DNA from: Desertimonas flava
GTDB taxonomy: Bacteria > Actinomycetota > Acidimicrobiia > Acidimicrobiales > Ilumatobacteraceae
Length of the DNA stretch: 64,000 nt
Assembly (NCBI RefSeq): GCF_003426815.1
Contig: NZ_QKYK01000017.1
Span: 1 to 64,000, forward strand
Reading direction: 5' to 3'
Positions within the stretch are counted from its first letter, which is position 1. Every line of letters begins with the position of its first letter. The translations under genes and the position numbers were made by a program. Positions 24,632 to 33,139 of the stretch are shown piece by piece. The notes under the pieces are model-generated. The model had not been told where the DNA came from and did no database searches. It saw only the letters and a program-made list of their open reading frames with translations.

Positions 24632-26248
24632 TCAGTCGTCCGCGGGGTGGACGTCGTTGATCTTGAGGATGCCGTCAGGCTGCATCCCGATGCCGGCGAT
24701 GTCCTGCGACGAGAAGACGCCGATCTGGGACTCGTACAGCGTGATGCTCGTGAAGTCGGCGGCGAGCAGGTGCTGGGCCTCCGAAAGGAGGCCGTTGCGA
24801 ACCTCGGCGTCGAGCTCCTGGCTGGCCTCGTTCAGCACGGCATCGAGTTCCTCGTTGCAGTTGAACGTCAGGTTCGTGCCCTGCGGGTTGTCGGCCGACG
24901 GGATGGTGTCGCACGAGAAGAGGATGAGCATCTGGCTGGCCGGTTCGTTGATGCCGTACCGCCCGACGTAGATCCCCTGCTCGCCCGCCCGCCTGGTCTG
25001 GGTGACGGTGGCGAACTCCTCGGCCTTGATCGTCGTCTCGATGCCCACCTGGCGCAGCTGGTCCTGGACCAGCTCGGCGATCGGCACCCACGGGTCGCCG
25101 GTCGCCGTCAGGATCTCGAAGCTGATCGTCTCGCCGTCACGCTCGCGGACGCCGTCGCCGTTCAGTTCGTAGCCGGCCGCGTCGAGCAGTTCGCCGGCCG
25201 TCTCGACGGAGAACTCCGGCTGGACGTCGGCGACCGTCGGGTCGTAGCCGGGCATCAGCGTGGGCAGTGCGCTGCGGTTCGGCTGGCCGAGGTCGCCCGC
25301 CACCGCCGCCCGGATGCCGTCGCGGTCGATCGCCGCGAAGATCGCCTCACGAACCGCCGGGTCGGTGATCACCGTGGCGTTCAGCACGACCCAGTGCTCG
25401 CTGATCGACGGGAAGATGTCGACGTTGAGGTCGCCGCCGGCGCTGAGGCGCTGAGCCTCGGGTCCGGCGAGCTGGGCGATGTCCACCTCGCCGGCCGTCA
25501 GCAGGTTGGCGCGCGTCGACTCGTTGTCGACGTAGCGGAACACGACCCGGTCGTAGGCCGGCCGTCCATGGTTCTCGAGATCGGTGCGGATCGACGTGTA
25601 GTCGGGGTTGGCCTCGAGGATGAGCTCCTCGCCGATCGTGTACTCGACGAAGCGGTACGGACCGGTGCCGACGGGATGCTCGGCGAAGCCTCCGGCCTCG
25701 GCAGCGGTGGGGGAGACGATGCTCAGGTTGGCGTTGGCCAGGGCCATGAACGCCCCGCCGAACGGCTCGGACCAGGTGACGGTGACCGTGAACTCGTCGA
25801 CGACCTCGGCACTCTCGTAGGGACCGAGCACCGCCTTGGCGTTCGTCGATTCGGTCGCCGGATCGACGATCCGATCGAGGTTGTACTTCACGGCCTCGGC
25901 GTCGAACGGCGTGCCGTCGTGGAACGCCACGTCCTGGCGCAGGGTGAAGGTGATCGACTGTCCGTCCACCGTCCAGCTCTCGGCGAGGTTCGGCCCGACC
26001 GTACCGTCGGGGAGCAGCACGACGAGCGTGTCGTAGAGCGCATGCATCTCGTCGCTCAGGTACTGGACGTTCTTGTGGGGATCCAGCGACGGCTGTTCGG
26101 CCGCCTCGGCGATCACCAGCTCACCGGCCCCGCCTTCCGCTGACGCCACGGATCGGGCGCCGGCCGAACCGGCTGTGGTGGTGAGCCCGACCGCGAGGGC
26201 GGCCCCGAGCGCGAGGATCGCCGCGGACCTGGGGATCTTTCTGGACAT
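24632..26248 (-). CDS. ABC transporter solute-binding protein, family 5 (peptide/nickel type)
   Basis: This 538-residue exported protein has a signal peptide (basic MSRKIPR, hydrophobic 9-26, AGARS cleavage region). The mature part follows the SBP_bac_5 pattern: QPSLDPHKN near 53, LAESWTVDG near 88, FHDGTPFDAEAVKYNLDR near 109 and HPVGTGPYRF near 190. I see no lipobox cysteine. It captures the substrate for the DppBC/DppDF importer downstream. Its promoter (TTGACA, 17 bp, TTTACT at 26329-26301) lies next to the 22-bp palindromic element at 26330-26351. The SD GGAGG is 8-10 nt upstream of the ATG. Confidence 0.92.
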   Translation of the reverse strand: MSRKIPRSAAILALGAALAVGLTTTAGSAGARSVASAEGGAGELVIAEAAEQPSLDPHKNVQYLSDEMHALYDTLVVLLPDGTVGPNLAESWTVDGQSITFTLRQDVAFHDGTPFDAEAVKYNLDRIVDPATESTNAKAVLGPYESAEVVDEFTVTVTWSEPFGGAFMALANANLSIVSPTAAEAGGFAEHPVGTGPYRFVEYTIGEELILEANPDYTSIRTDLENHGRPAYDRVVFRYVDNESTRANLLTAGEVDIAQLAGPEAQRLSAGGDLNVDIFPSISEHWVVLNATVITDPAVREAIFAAIDRDGIRAAVAGDLGQPNRSALPTLMPGYDPTVADVQPEFSVETAGELLDAAGYELNGDGVRERDGETISFEILTATGDPWVPIAELVQDQLRQVGIETTIKAEEFATVTQTRRAGEQGIYVGRYGINEPASQMLILFSCDTIPSADNPQGTNLTFNCNEELDAVLNEASQELDAEVRNGLLSEAQHLLAADFTSITLYESQIGVFSSQDIAGIGMQPDGILKINDVHPADD

Positions 26249-26300
26249 CGTTCGTTACCTCCGGAGTCGCCGCTCACCGGCGCAATTGATGGTCTGCCCC

Positions 26301-26329
26301 AGTAAACGGGCGGGATCTCAGCGTGTCAA
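26301..26329 (-). promoter_or_regulatory. promoter of the solute-binding protein operon
   Basis: On the - strand, TTGACA (26329-26324), a 17-bp spacer and TTTACT (26306-26301) form a good housekeeping promoter. The -35 hexamer directly abuts the palindromic operator at 26330-26351. Confidence 0.6.
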
Positions 26330-26351
26330 TAGATGAAACGTGCATTTCGTT
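26330..26351. promoter_or_regulatory. palindromic operator, copy 1 (putative IclR site)
   Basis: The 22-bp element has the core GAAACGTGCATTTC (26335-26348) flanked by TAGAT and GTT. It matches 19 of 22 bases of the element at 29409-29430 when that is read in reverse. It lies between the leftward solute-binding protein promoter and the rightward SDR promoter (TACGGT -10 box at 26369-26374) and could control both. Confidence 0.6.
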
Positions 26352-26381
26352 TACTCGGGAGCGTCTGCTACGGTGGCTGTC

Positions 26382-27206
26382 GTGGACGGCGGACCAGGGG
26401 CGTTGGGCGCAGCGGAGGCGAACCATGCGACCAACAGCCCCTTCCGTCTCGACGGGCTCGTGTCGGTCGTGACGGGCGGCGCCGGCCTGTACGGCGTCGG
26501 GCTGGTCGAGGCGATGGCCGCGGCCGGCGCCACGGTCGTCATCGCATCGCGCGACACGGCTGCCACCGAGGCAGTCGCGGCACGCCTGTGCTCCGAGGGT
26601 CGATCTGCCGTGGCAGTGGAGCTCGACCTCGCCGACGAGGCGTCGATCGTCCGCTTCCGGGATCACGTCGTCGCCGAGTTCGGTCGGTTCGACGTCCTCG
26701 TCAACAACGCGGTCACCCGGCGGGGCGGCACGATCGACACGGTCACGTTCGACGATCTGCTCGCCACGACGACCGTCAACTTCGCCGGGCTGCTCACCAT
26801 CTGCCGCTACGCCGGTGAGCAGATGAAGCGGCAGCGCTCCGGCGCTATCGTCAACGTGTCGTCGATCTACGGCATGGTCGGGCCGCAGCTCGAGGTGTAC
26901 GAGGGGACCCCGCTGTACAACCCGGCGTACTACGCCTTCGACAAGGGCGGGATGATCAACCTGACCAGGCACCTCGCAGCCGACTACGGCCGCTGGGGGA
27001 TCCGCGTCAACTGCGTCAGCCCGGGCGGGCTGCATACACCCGATCAGCCGGCGTCGTTCGTCGAGGCCTACCGGCGTCGCACGCCGCTCGGGCGGATGGC
27101 CACCGGTGCCGACCTCGCCGGACCCGTGGTGTTCTTGGCCTCGCCGGCCGCGGCCTACGTCACGGGTGTGAACCTGCCCGTCGACGGCGGCTGGACGGCC
27201 ATCTGA
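26382..27206 (+). CDS. SDR family oxidoreductase
   Basis: This 274-residue dehydrogenase has a Rossmann fold with TGGAGLYGVG near 28 (dinucleotide-binding glycine motif), NNAVTRRGG near 109, Ser in NVSSIYG near 158 and the catalytic YxxxK in YYAFDKGG near 185. Family members oxidise secondary alcohols with NAD(P). The GTG at 26382 is chosen because TACGGT ends 7 nt upstream; an in-frame ATG at 26340 would lie inside the operator. It is divergent from the transporter operon and is probably controlled by the same element. Confidence 0.85.
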   Translation: MDGGPGALGAAEANHATNSPFRLDGLVSVVTGGAGLYGVGLVEAMAAAGATVVIASRDTAATEAVAARLCSEGRSAVAVELDLADEASIVRFRDHVVAEFGRFDVLVNNAVTRRGGTIDTVTFDDLLATTTVNFAGLLTICRYAGEQMKRQRSGAIVNVSSIYGMVGPQLEVYEGTPLYNPAYYAFDKGGMINLTRHLAADYGRWGIRVNCVSPGGLHTPDQPASFVEAYRRRTPLGRMATGADLAGPVVFLASPAAAYVTGVNLPVDGGWTAI

Positions 27207-27207
27207 C

Positions 27208-27226
27208 CCGGCGGCGAGCCCGCCGG
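27208..27226. terminator. hairpin between convergent SDR and Gfo/Idh/MocA genes
   Basis: CCGGCGG and CCGCCGG form a perfect 7-bp stem with a 5-nt loop directly after the SDR stop codon. It may stop transcription from either side. Confidence 0.5.
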
Positions 27227-27265
27227 CCCGCGACCGCCGAACCGGATCCACGCCAGCCCTCGTCC

Positions 27266-28264
27266 TCACGTGCGAGGCACCGCCGGGACGTCCACCCAGC
27301 CTTCTGATTCCGAGGCCCGCCGGACACTGTCGGCGACCGCGAGCGCCGCGACCCCGTCAGCCAACGTCACGAGGGGCGGGACCCCGCGAACGACGTCGAG
27401 GAAGTGGGCGAGCTGGGCCCCGAACGCATCGTCACGATCGGTCGCGACGACCTCGTGCACCGGGGCCGCGCCGCGGTCGAGCCGTATCGTCGCCATCGCC
27501 ACGTCGACGGTCAGCGTCCCATCGGTGCCGACGAAGGTCGCCCACCGCCCACGGTCGGAGCGCAGGTAGTCGAGGTGCACCGTCGCCGCCGCGCCGGACT
27601 CCAGCTCGAGCAGGGCGTCCACGGCGTGCGGGTGCTCGCGGCGGCAGGCGACGTCGTCGGCGAGGTCGTCGAACGTGGTCGCGGTGGCCGCACACCGTCG
27701 CACCGGCCCGAGCAGCCAGCGGACGGTGTCCCACTCGTGGCTGTAGTCGACGACGAGGCGGTAGGGGACCGGCTCGCTGAACCGGTTGCGGGCGACGGCG
27801 AGCGTCTCGGCCGCGCTGACCGACAGGTGGGCGGACGCGATTCGCCCGATCGCCCCGTCGCCCACGAGGGTCGCGGCGCGGCGCAACAGCGGGTGGTGGC
27901 GCAGCACGTAGCCGACCAGCACGCCGTCGCCAGCCGTGGCGGCGAGGGCGTCGGTGGCCTCCGCGAGTGACGGGGCGACCGGCTTCTCCAGGAGTACGGG
28001 CAGTCCGAGGCGGTGGCAGTCGACGAGCTGCGGCACGTGGGCCGCATCCGGCGAGGCGATGACGACGGCGTCGAGGCCTCCGGCGAGGAACTCGCTCCAG
28101 TCGATCGTGACGCCCAGCGGCGTGTCCGTGCGGTGACGGTCGTCGATTCCGTGTGGGTCGTATGCCGTGACGTCGACGTCGCCCCGCGCGGCCAGCAGGC
28201 GGGCGTGCCGGGAGCCGATCGAGCCGAGCCCGGCGACTCCGACGTGCAGTCGGGGTGGGTTCAC
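27266..28264 (-). CDS. Gfo/Idh/MocA family oxidoreductase (second copy)
   Basis: The 332-residue protein has the N-terminal NAD(P) motif VGVAGLGSIGSRHARLL near 8 and the EKPVAPS motif near 93. It resembles the family of NAD-dependent sugar and sugar-acid dehydrogenases. The C-terminal domain has a YSHEWDTVRWLLG segment near 174 where the catalytic His/Asp region lies in relatives. The GTG at 28264 overlaps the metallo-hydrolase gene by 4 nt. It is distinct from the homologue at 18743-19792 rather than a recent duplicate. Confidence 0.88.
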   Translation of the reverse strand: MNPPRLHVGVAGLGSIGSRHARLLAARGDVDVTAYDPHGIDDRHRTDTPLGVTIDWSEFLAGGLDAVVIASPDAAHVPQLVDCHRLGLPVLLEKPVAPSLAEATDALAATAGDGVLVGYVLRHHPLLRRAATLVGDGAIGRIASAHLSVSAAETLAVARNRFSEPVPYRLVVDYSHEWDTVRWLLGPVRRCAATATTFDDLADDVACRREHPHAVDALLELESGAAATVHLDYLRSDRGRWATFVGTDGTLTVDVAMATIRLDRGAAPVHEVVATDRDDAFGAQLAHFLDVVRGVPPLVTLADGVAALAVADSVRRASESEGWVDVPAVPRT

Positions 28265-29007
28265 GGGACCAACCCCGCTGGGGTCCCGCCGCCGGCGAAC
28301 GCGTCACGAGCCGCGAGCAGGTGGCTGGTCGCCGAACCGAGCACGTGCTCGCCGTGGCCGGCCAGGAGCGCGTCGGGAGCCAGGTCGGCGACGAGGCCGA
28401 TGCTCGCGGCGAGCGCCTCGACGTCGGTGTCGGGCGTGTCGAGGATCGCGACCCGCCCCCGGGCGAAGACGAGATCGCCGCTGAACAGCACTCGCCGTCC
28501 GGAGAGCTCGGTGCTGAAGCAGAGGTGGCCGGCTGAGTGCCCCGGCGTGAGGTGAGCGGTCACCATGGCGCCGCCGCCGTCGAAGCGCGCGCCGTCACCG
28601 ATGGTCACCGCCGGATGTGTCCGGAACACCACCTCGTCGGGATACACCCCCGCCGCCTTGGCGTCGTCGAGCCCGCTCGCTGCGTGGTCGGCCGTCTCGA
28701 CGATGGCGGCCGTCTCCGGCGCCGCCCAGATCTCGGCACCGAGGGCGTCGGCCAGGTCGGCCGCGCCCGCCGCGTGGTCGGCGTGGCCGTGGGTGAGCAG
28801 GATGCGCCCGATGCGCCGACGGTCGACGCCGGCGCGGTCGATCGCCTGCAGCGTCGCATCGGTCCCGAGGCCGCAGCCGGCGTCCACGAGATAGGCGTCG
28901 CCGCCGTCGGGGTCGGCCACGAGGTACACGTGACAGTCGTGGGGGTCGCTGAGGGAGCAGCCGAGCCACCCGCTGGCCACCAGCGTCACCTCGGGGAGCA
29001 GCCTCAT
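28261..29007 (-). CDS. MBL fold metallo-hydrolase
   Basis: This 248-residue protein has the metallo-beta-lactamase metal site: THGHADHAAG near 73 (HxHxDH), HLTPGHSAGH near 153 (third His), the bridging Asp in FSGDLVF near 176 and the last His in GHGEH near 218. Family members hydrolyse thioesters, lactones, glyoxalase-type substrates or phosphonates. It overlaps RidA and the oxidoreductase by 4 nt each, so all three form one operon starting at 29375. Confidence 0.88.
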   Translation of the reverse strand: MRLLPEVTLVASGWLGCSLSDPHDCHVYLVADPDGGDAYLVDAGCGLGTDATLQAIDRAGVDRRRIGRILLTHGHADHAAGAADLADALGAEIWAAPETAAIVETADHAASGLDDAKAAGVYPDEVVFRTHPAVTIGDGARFDGGGAMVTAHLTPGHSAGHLCFSTELSGRRVLFSGDLVFARGRVAILDTPDTDVEALAASIGLVADLAPDALLAGHGEHVLGSATSHLLAARDAFAGGGTPAGLVP

Positions 29008-29375
29008 CGCCGGGCGGCCACCACGTCGACCTCGAACCTGAGCGTCTCGGGCAGACAGCCCGTGAGCGTGGTGCGGGCCGGGTACGGCGGCGTGAACCAC
29101 TCGCGGTACAAGACGTTGGCCTCGGCGAGGTCGGCAGGGTCGCGGACGTACATGCGGACCTGGACGACGTCGTCGAGCGTGAGCCCGTCGGCGGCGAGCA
29201 CCCGCTGCACCCCTTCGAACGAGCGGCGGAACTCGAACGCGAGGTCGCCACCGACGATGTTGCCGGCCTCGTCGACCGATGCCTGGCCCGACACGAACAC
29301 GAACCCGTTGGCCCGCACGGCGGGGGAGAAGGGCAGGGGGCCGGCGGGCCCGGCCAGCTCGATGGCATCCCTCAT
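29004..29375 (-). CDS. RidA family protein (enamine/imine deaminase)
   Basis: The 123-residue protein has the YjgF/RidA fold: FVFVSGQASVDEAG near 25, and a substrate-binding Arg within VVQVRMYVRDP near 69, with a Glu near the C-terminus (LPETLRFEVDVVA). RidA proteins hydrolyse reactive enamines or imines released by PLP enzymes such as threonine dehydratase. A PLP enzyme of that kind is encoded at 33140-34240 in the same island. It is the first gene of its operon and divergent from the DapA-like gene across the operator at 29409. Confidence 0.9.
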   Translation of the reverse strand: MRDAIELAGPAGPLPFSPAVRANGFVFVSGQASVDEAGNIVGGDLAFEFRRSFEGVQRVLAADGLTLDDVVQVRMYVRDPADLAEANVLYREWFTPPYPARTTLTGCLPETLRFEVDVVAARR

Positions 29376-29405
29376 CGGCCGGACCCGCCGGTCGTCGGGG
29401 TTTCT

Positions 29406-29434
29406 TTGAACGAAACGCGCATTTCATCTACAGT
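29406..29434 (+). promoter_or_regulatory. promoter of the DapA-like operon with operator copy 2
   Basis: TTGAAC (29406-29411), a 17-bp spacer and TACAGT (29429-29434) form a + strand promoter. The 22-bp palindromic element (29409-29430, core GAAACGCGCATTTC) fills the space between -35 and -10, an ideal place for a repressor. It is the reverse-oriented partner of the element at 26330-26351. Confidence 0.65.
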
Positions 29435-29488
29435 AGTCGGGCCGGCCGATCGCTGCCGCACCGCTGGCCCGACCCGAAGGAGACCCGT

Positions 29489-30469
29489 GTGCCGACCACC
29501 CCTGCTGCGCGCCAGAGCCTGCCGGCCCCCGCGGTGCTGGTGCCGCTGGTCACGCCCGTCGAGCCAGGCGGCCGGCCGGACCTCCAGTCGCTCGGATCGC
29601 TGGTCGACTTCGTGATCGCGGCGGGTGTCGACGGCGTGCTGGTGCTCGGCTCGTCGGGCGAAGCCGCCGGGTTCCCGGCCGTCGTGAGGCAGGAGATCGC
29701 CACGCACGTGGTCGGCCACGTCGCCGGCCGGGTCCACGTGATGGTCGGGGTCCCCCCGGCGGGCGCCGGCGACCAGATCGAACATGTCCGGGCAGTGTCC
29801 TCGGTCGGGCCCGATTCGATCCTCGTGACGGCCCCGATCGGCCTCGACGTCAGCCCGGCCGAGGTGACCCGGCAGTTCGAGGCGGTGTCCGCCGTGGCCG
29901 AGGCCCCGGTCGTCGCCTACGAGGTTCCCGGCCGTGTCGGCGTCTCGCTGGGGGTTCCCGTGATCCGCGACCTGGCCGCCCGAGGTGTGGTCGCCGGCCT
30001 CAAGGATTCGTCGGGGAACCTCGGCAAGGGACGCCAGATCGCAGTCGCGACGCGCGACATCGACGGGTTCGTCCGCTACACGGGCACCGAGACATCGATC
30101 GACAGCGAGCTCGCGGCCGGCTACGACGGCTCGATCCCGGGGATCGCCAACGTCTTCCCCGACTTCTCGGTCGAGGTCTCCCGCCGCCATGCCGCCGGCG
30201 ATCCCGATGGCGCCCGCCGAGTGCAGGACGCGGTCGTCGAGCTGCTCGACCTGTACTCGCACCCGGTGCCCGACGGCAGCGTCACCTCAGGGTTCCTCGC
30301 CACCGTCAAGACGGCGCTCGTTCAGCTCGGCGTCATCGCCACCGTCGGCGTCACCCGCCCGCTCACGCCGGCCGACCCGGCGGTGACGTCGCACGTCGCA
30401 CGCGTCCTCGCCCGGGCCGACGAGCTGCGCGGGGCATTGGGCATGGGCGGCGTGGCGACTCGTGGTTGA
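29489..30469 (+). CDS. dihydrodipicolinate synthase (DapA) family aldolase/lyase
   Basis: This 326-residue TIM-barrel enzyme has VPLVTPVEPGG near 17, VLGSSGEAAGFP near 51, the catalytic Tyr in VAYEVPGRVG near 148 and the Schiff-base Lys in AGLKDSSGN near 170. The usual YNVP motif is YEVP here. Family members cleave or form 2-keto-3-deoxy acids, 4-hydroxy-2-oxoglutarate or N-acetylneuraminate; true lysine-pathway DapA is unlikely in this context. The GTG at 29489 has GAAGGAGA 6 nt upstream. It begins an operon through 33123. Confidence 0.88.
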   Translation: MPTTPAARQSLPAPAVLVPLVTPVEPGGRPDLQSLGSLVDFVIAAGVDGVLVLGSSGEAAGFPAVVRQEIATHVVGHVAGRVHVMVGVPPAGAGDQIEHVRAVSSVGPDSILVTAPIGLDVSPAEVTRQFEAVSAVAEAPVVAYEVPGRVGVSLGVPVIRDLAARGVVAGLKDSSGNLGKGRQIAVATRDIDGFVRYTGTETSIDSELAAGYDGSIPGIANVFPDFSVEVSRRHAAGDPDGARRVQDAVVELLDLYSHPVPDGSVTSGFLATVKTALVQLGVIATVGVTRPLTPADPAVTSHVARVLARADELRGALGMGGVATRG

Positions 30470-31430
30470 CGTGTCGCGCCGCCGGTTGCCCGTCGACGGC
30501 ATCCGTGCGCTCGATGTCGTCGAGTTCGGCGACACCGGCCGCGGGCCGCGAGCGGTGGTCCTGGGCGGCGTCCACGGCGACGAGCTCGAAGGGGTGACGG
30601 TCGCCCGGCAGCTGGTCGCCGTGCTCGAGGACGTGCTCCGCCGCTCCCCCGGCGCTCTCCTCGGCAGTGTCCAGGTCGTGCCGGTCGCCAACCCCGATGC
30701 CTTCGATGCCGGCACGAGGACGTCGCCGTCCGACGGCGGCAACCTGGCGAGGGCCTTCCCGGGCGCGCCGGCCGGGAGCTACACCGAACGGGTGGCTGAC
30801 GTCCTCACCCGCGAACTCATCGCCGGCGCCTCGCTCCTCGTCGACCTCCACTCCGCCGGCCGCCACTACGCGATGCCGGTGTTCGCCGGCTGTGTCGACG
30901 CCGGGCCGGTCGGCGCTCGCTCACGCGAGGCCTGCCTCGCCTTCGGCTCGCCCACGTCGTGGATCCACCTCACGTCCAACCCGGGCCGATCGCTGTCGGC
31001 GGCGAGCGACCTCGCCGTGCCGTCGATCTACGTCGAGGGAAGCGGCGGCGGGGGGCTCTGCGGGGACGACCTCGACGTCTACCTTCGCGGCGTGCGCAAC
31101 GTCCTCGCCTGGGTCGGGGCCGTCGATCCGGTCGCCATCGGGGCCACGGTGCCGGCGGGCCCGGCGCGGCTGCTCGTCGGCGGTGACGGCGACACCGACG
31201 CGTCCCTCGCCGCGCTCGACGACGGCTGGTTCGTCACCCGGTCCTCGCCCGGTGCCGCCGTCCGCAGCGGCGACCTGCTCGGCGAACTGCTCGACGGCGG
31301 GGGCCGCGTGCAGGCGGCGATCACGGCCCCTGCTGACGGAACGCTGATGATGCTGCGCCGCACCGCAGAGGTACGGGCCGGCGACGGTCTCGCCATGGTC
31401 GGTCCGCCGGTGCGCGAGGAGCAGCGGTGA
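30462..31430 (+). CDS. succinylglutamate desuccinylase/aspartoacylase family zinc deacylase
   Basis: This 322-residue protein has the zinc carboxypeptidase-like site of the AstE/AspA family: GGVHGDELEG near 35 (His and Glu ligands) and DLHSAG near 128 (third His), plus an ANPDAFDAGTR substrate segment near 76. The C-terminal 90 residues form the usual beta domain. Family members remove acyl groups from amino acids such as N-acetylaspartate or N-acetyldiaminobutyrate. It overlaps the DapA-like gene by 8 nt and the SDR by 4 nt. Confidence 0.87.
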   Translation: MVDVSRRRLPVDGIRALDVVEFGDTGRGPRAVVLGGVHGDELEGVTVARQLVAVLEDVLRRSPGALLGSVQVVPVANPDAFDAGTRTSPSDGGNLARAFPGAPAGSYTERVADVLTRELIAGASLLVDLHSAGRHYAMPVFAGCVDAGPVGARSREACLAFGSPTSWIHLTSNPGRSLSAASDLAVPSIYVEGSGGGGLCGDDLDVYLRGVRNVLAWVGAVDPVAIGATVPAGPARLLVGGDGDTDASLAALDDGWFVTRSSPGAAVRSGDLLGELLDGGGRVQAAITAPADGTLMMLRRTAEVRAGDGLAMVGPPVREEQR

Positions 31431-32191
31431 CCGGGCCGGAGCGACGCCCGGTGGCCCTCGTCACCGGCGGCGGCACCGGGATCGGTGCGGCGATCGTGCG
31501 GCGCCTCCACCGGTCGGGCTTCCGCGTGGTCGCCGGCCAGCGCACCGACCAGGAGTCCGCCGCGGCCCGCGAGCGCTTCGCCGCCGAGGGACTCGACGTC
31601 GACATCATCGCCGCCGACCTCCGTTCCCCCGCTGCGTGCGCCGCGCTCGTCGACGAGGCGATCGCCCGGGCCGGCGCTCTCGACGTGCTCGTCAACAACG
31701 CCGCCGTCACCGGCCCGGCCGCCATCGCCGCGCTCGTGGACGCCGACGACGACTTCGTCGACGAACTGATCGACGTCAACCTCAAGGCGGCCATCCGCTG
31801 CACCCGCCACGCGGCGCGCTGGATGATTCCCAACGGCGGCGGGGTCGTCGTCAACATCGCGTCGGTCGGCGCCTACGCCGCCCAGCGCGACGCCTCCGTG
31901 TACGTCGCGTCGAAGGCGGGGCTCGTCGGCTTCACCCGGGGCGCGGCGTTCGACCTCGCCGACCACGGCATTCGCGTCATCGGCGTCGCGCCGGGCGACA
32001 TCGCACTCGACGCCGCCGGACCGACGCCCGCGCCCGTCGAGCCCGGACCGTGGTGGCAGCGCCGGACACCGCTGGGACGGCGTGGCACGCCCGACGACGT
32101 GGCGGCCGCCGTCGGGTTCGTGGTGTCCACGGACGCCTCGTTCATCACCGGTGAGACGATCACCGTCGACGGCGGCTGGACGTCGTACTGA
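31427..32191 (+). CDS. SDR family oxidoreductase
   Basis: The 254-residue protein is a classical SDR: TGGGTGIGAAIVRRL near 9-23, NNAAVTG near 87, Ser in NIASVGAYAAQ near 145, YVASK near 160 and the C-terminal DGGW. It overlaps the aspartoacylase-like gene by 4 nt. The pairing of an SDR with a downstream FAH hydrolase is what is seen in the L-fuconate and L-rhamnonate routes, where a 2-keto-3-deoxy acid is oxidised to a 2,4-diketo acid. That role is a hypothesis here. Confidence 0.9.
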   Translation: MTGPERRPVALVTGGGTGIGAAIVRRLHRSGFRVVAGQRTDQESAAARERFAAEGLDVDIIAADLRSPAACAALVDEAIARAGALDVLVNNAAVTGPAAIAALVDADDDFVDELIDVNLKAAIRCTRHAARWMIPNGGGVVVNIASVGAYAAQRDASVYVASKAGLVGFTRGAAFDLADHGIRVIGVAPGDIALDAAGPTPAPVEPGPWWQRRTPLGRRGTPDDVAAAVGFVVSTDASFITGETITVDGGWTSY

Positions 32192-32250
32192 CGCCCCACG
32201 ACACGCGCTCCGGCGAACACAGCACCCGACACGAATCACGAAAGACGGAC

Positions 32251-33123
32251 ATGACGCTCGAATTCCTCCGCTACGGACCAGTCGGTGACGAACGACCAGC
32301 CGTCCGCACCGCCGATGGCACCGCGTTCGCGCTCGACCGGCTGACCGCCGACCTGGACGGCGCGTTCTTCGAACGCGACGGGCTCGACCGCGCGGCGGAG
32401 GCGGTCGCCGTCGGTGACCTCGCCCCGCTCGATCTCAGCGGGGTCCGCCTCGGCCCGCCGATCGCCCGCCCCGCCGCGCTGGTGTGCATCGGTCTCAACT
32501 ACGCCGCGCACGCCGCCGAGTCGGGCGCCCAGGCGCCCCGGCATCCGGTGGTGTTCCTGAAGCACCCGGGCTGCATCGTCGGGCCGAACGACGACGTGGT
32601 GATGCCGCCGAACTCCGACAAGAGTGACTGGGAGGTCGAGCTCGCCGTCGTGATCAAGAAGACACCGCGCTACCTCACCAGCGCGACGCAGGCCCGCGAC
32701 CACATCGCCGGCTACGTGCTCTCCAACGACCTGTCCGAGCGGACGTTCCAGCTCGAACTCTCGGGCGGTCAGTGGAGCAAGGGCAAGTGCGTCGAGACGT
32801 ACAACCCGCTCGGTCCGGTGCTCCGGCCTGCCGGCGAGGTCGATCCGACGGACCTGCGCCTGCGGACGTGGGTGAACGGCGAGCTGCGCCAGGACTCCTC
32901 GACGGCCGATCTGATCTTCGGCGTCGACGAGCTGATCGTCCACCTCAGCCAGTACATGCTCCTGCTGCCCGGCGACGTGATCAGCACGGGGACGCCCGAG
33001 GGGGTCGCCCTGTCGGGCCGCTTCCCGTACCTCGCGGTCGATGACACGATCGCCATGGAGATCGACGGGCTCGGGCGCCAGGAGCAGCGGGTGGTCGACG
33101 CCTCGTCGGCCCCGTGCGGCTGA
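32251..33123 (+). CDS. fumarylacetoacetate hydrolase (FAH) family protein
   Basis: This 290-residue enzyme has the FAH metal site: IGLNYAAHAAE near 78, the two Glu of WEVELAVVI near 130, Asp in SNDLSERTFQ near 157 and the KGKCVETYNPLGP segment near 175. Its length and layout match 2,4-diketo-3-deoxy-L-fuconate hydrolase and ureidoglycolate-lyase-like members, which split beta-diketo acids into pyruvate and a carboxylate. It is the last gene of the rightward operon, 59 nt after the SDR, and is convergent with the threonine-synthase-like gene. Confidence 0.88.
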   Translation: MTLEFLRYGPVGDERPAVRTADGTAFALDRLTADLDGAFFERDGLDRAAEAVAVGDLAPLDLSGVRLGPPIARPAALVCIGLNYAAHAAESGAQAPRHPVVFLKHPGCIVGPNDDVVMPPNSDKSDWEVELAVVIKKTPRYLTSATQARDHIAGYVLSNDLSERTFQLELSGGQWSKGKCVETYNPLGPVLRPAGEVDPTDLRLRTWVNGELRQDSSTADLIFGVDELIVHLSQYMLLLPGDVISTGTPEGVALSGRFPYLAVDDTIAMEIDGLGRQEQRVVDASSAPCG

Positions 33124-33139
33124 CCACCCGGGCGTCAGG

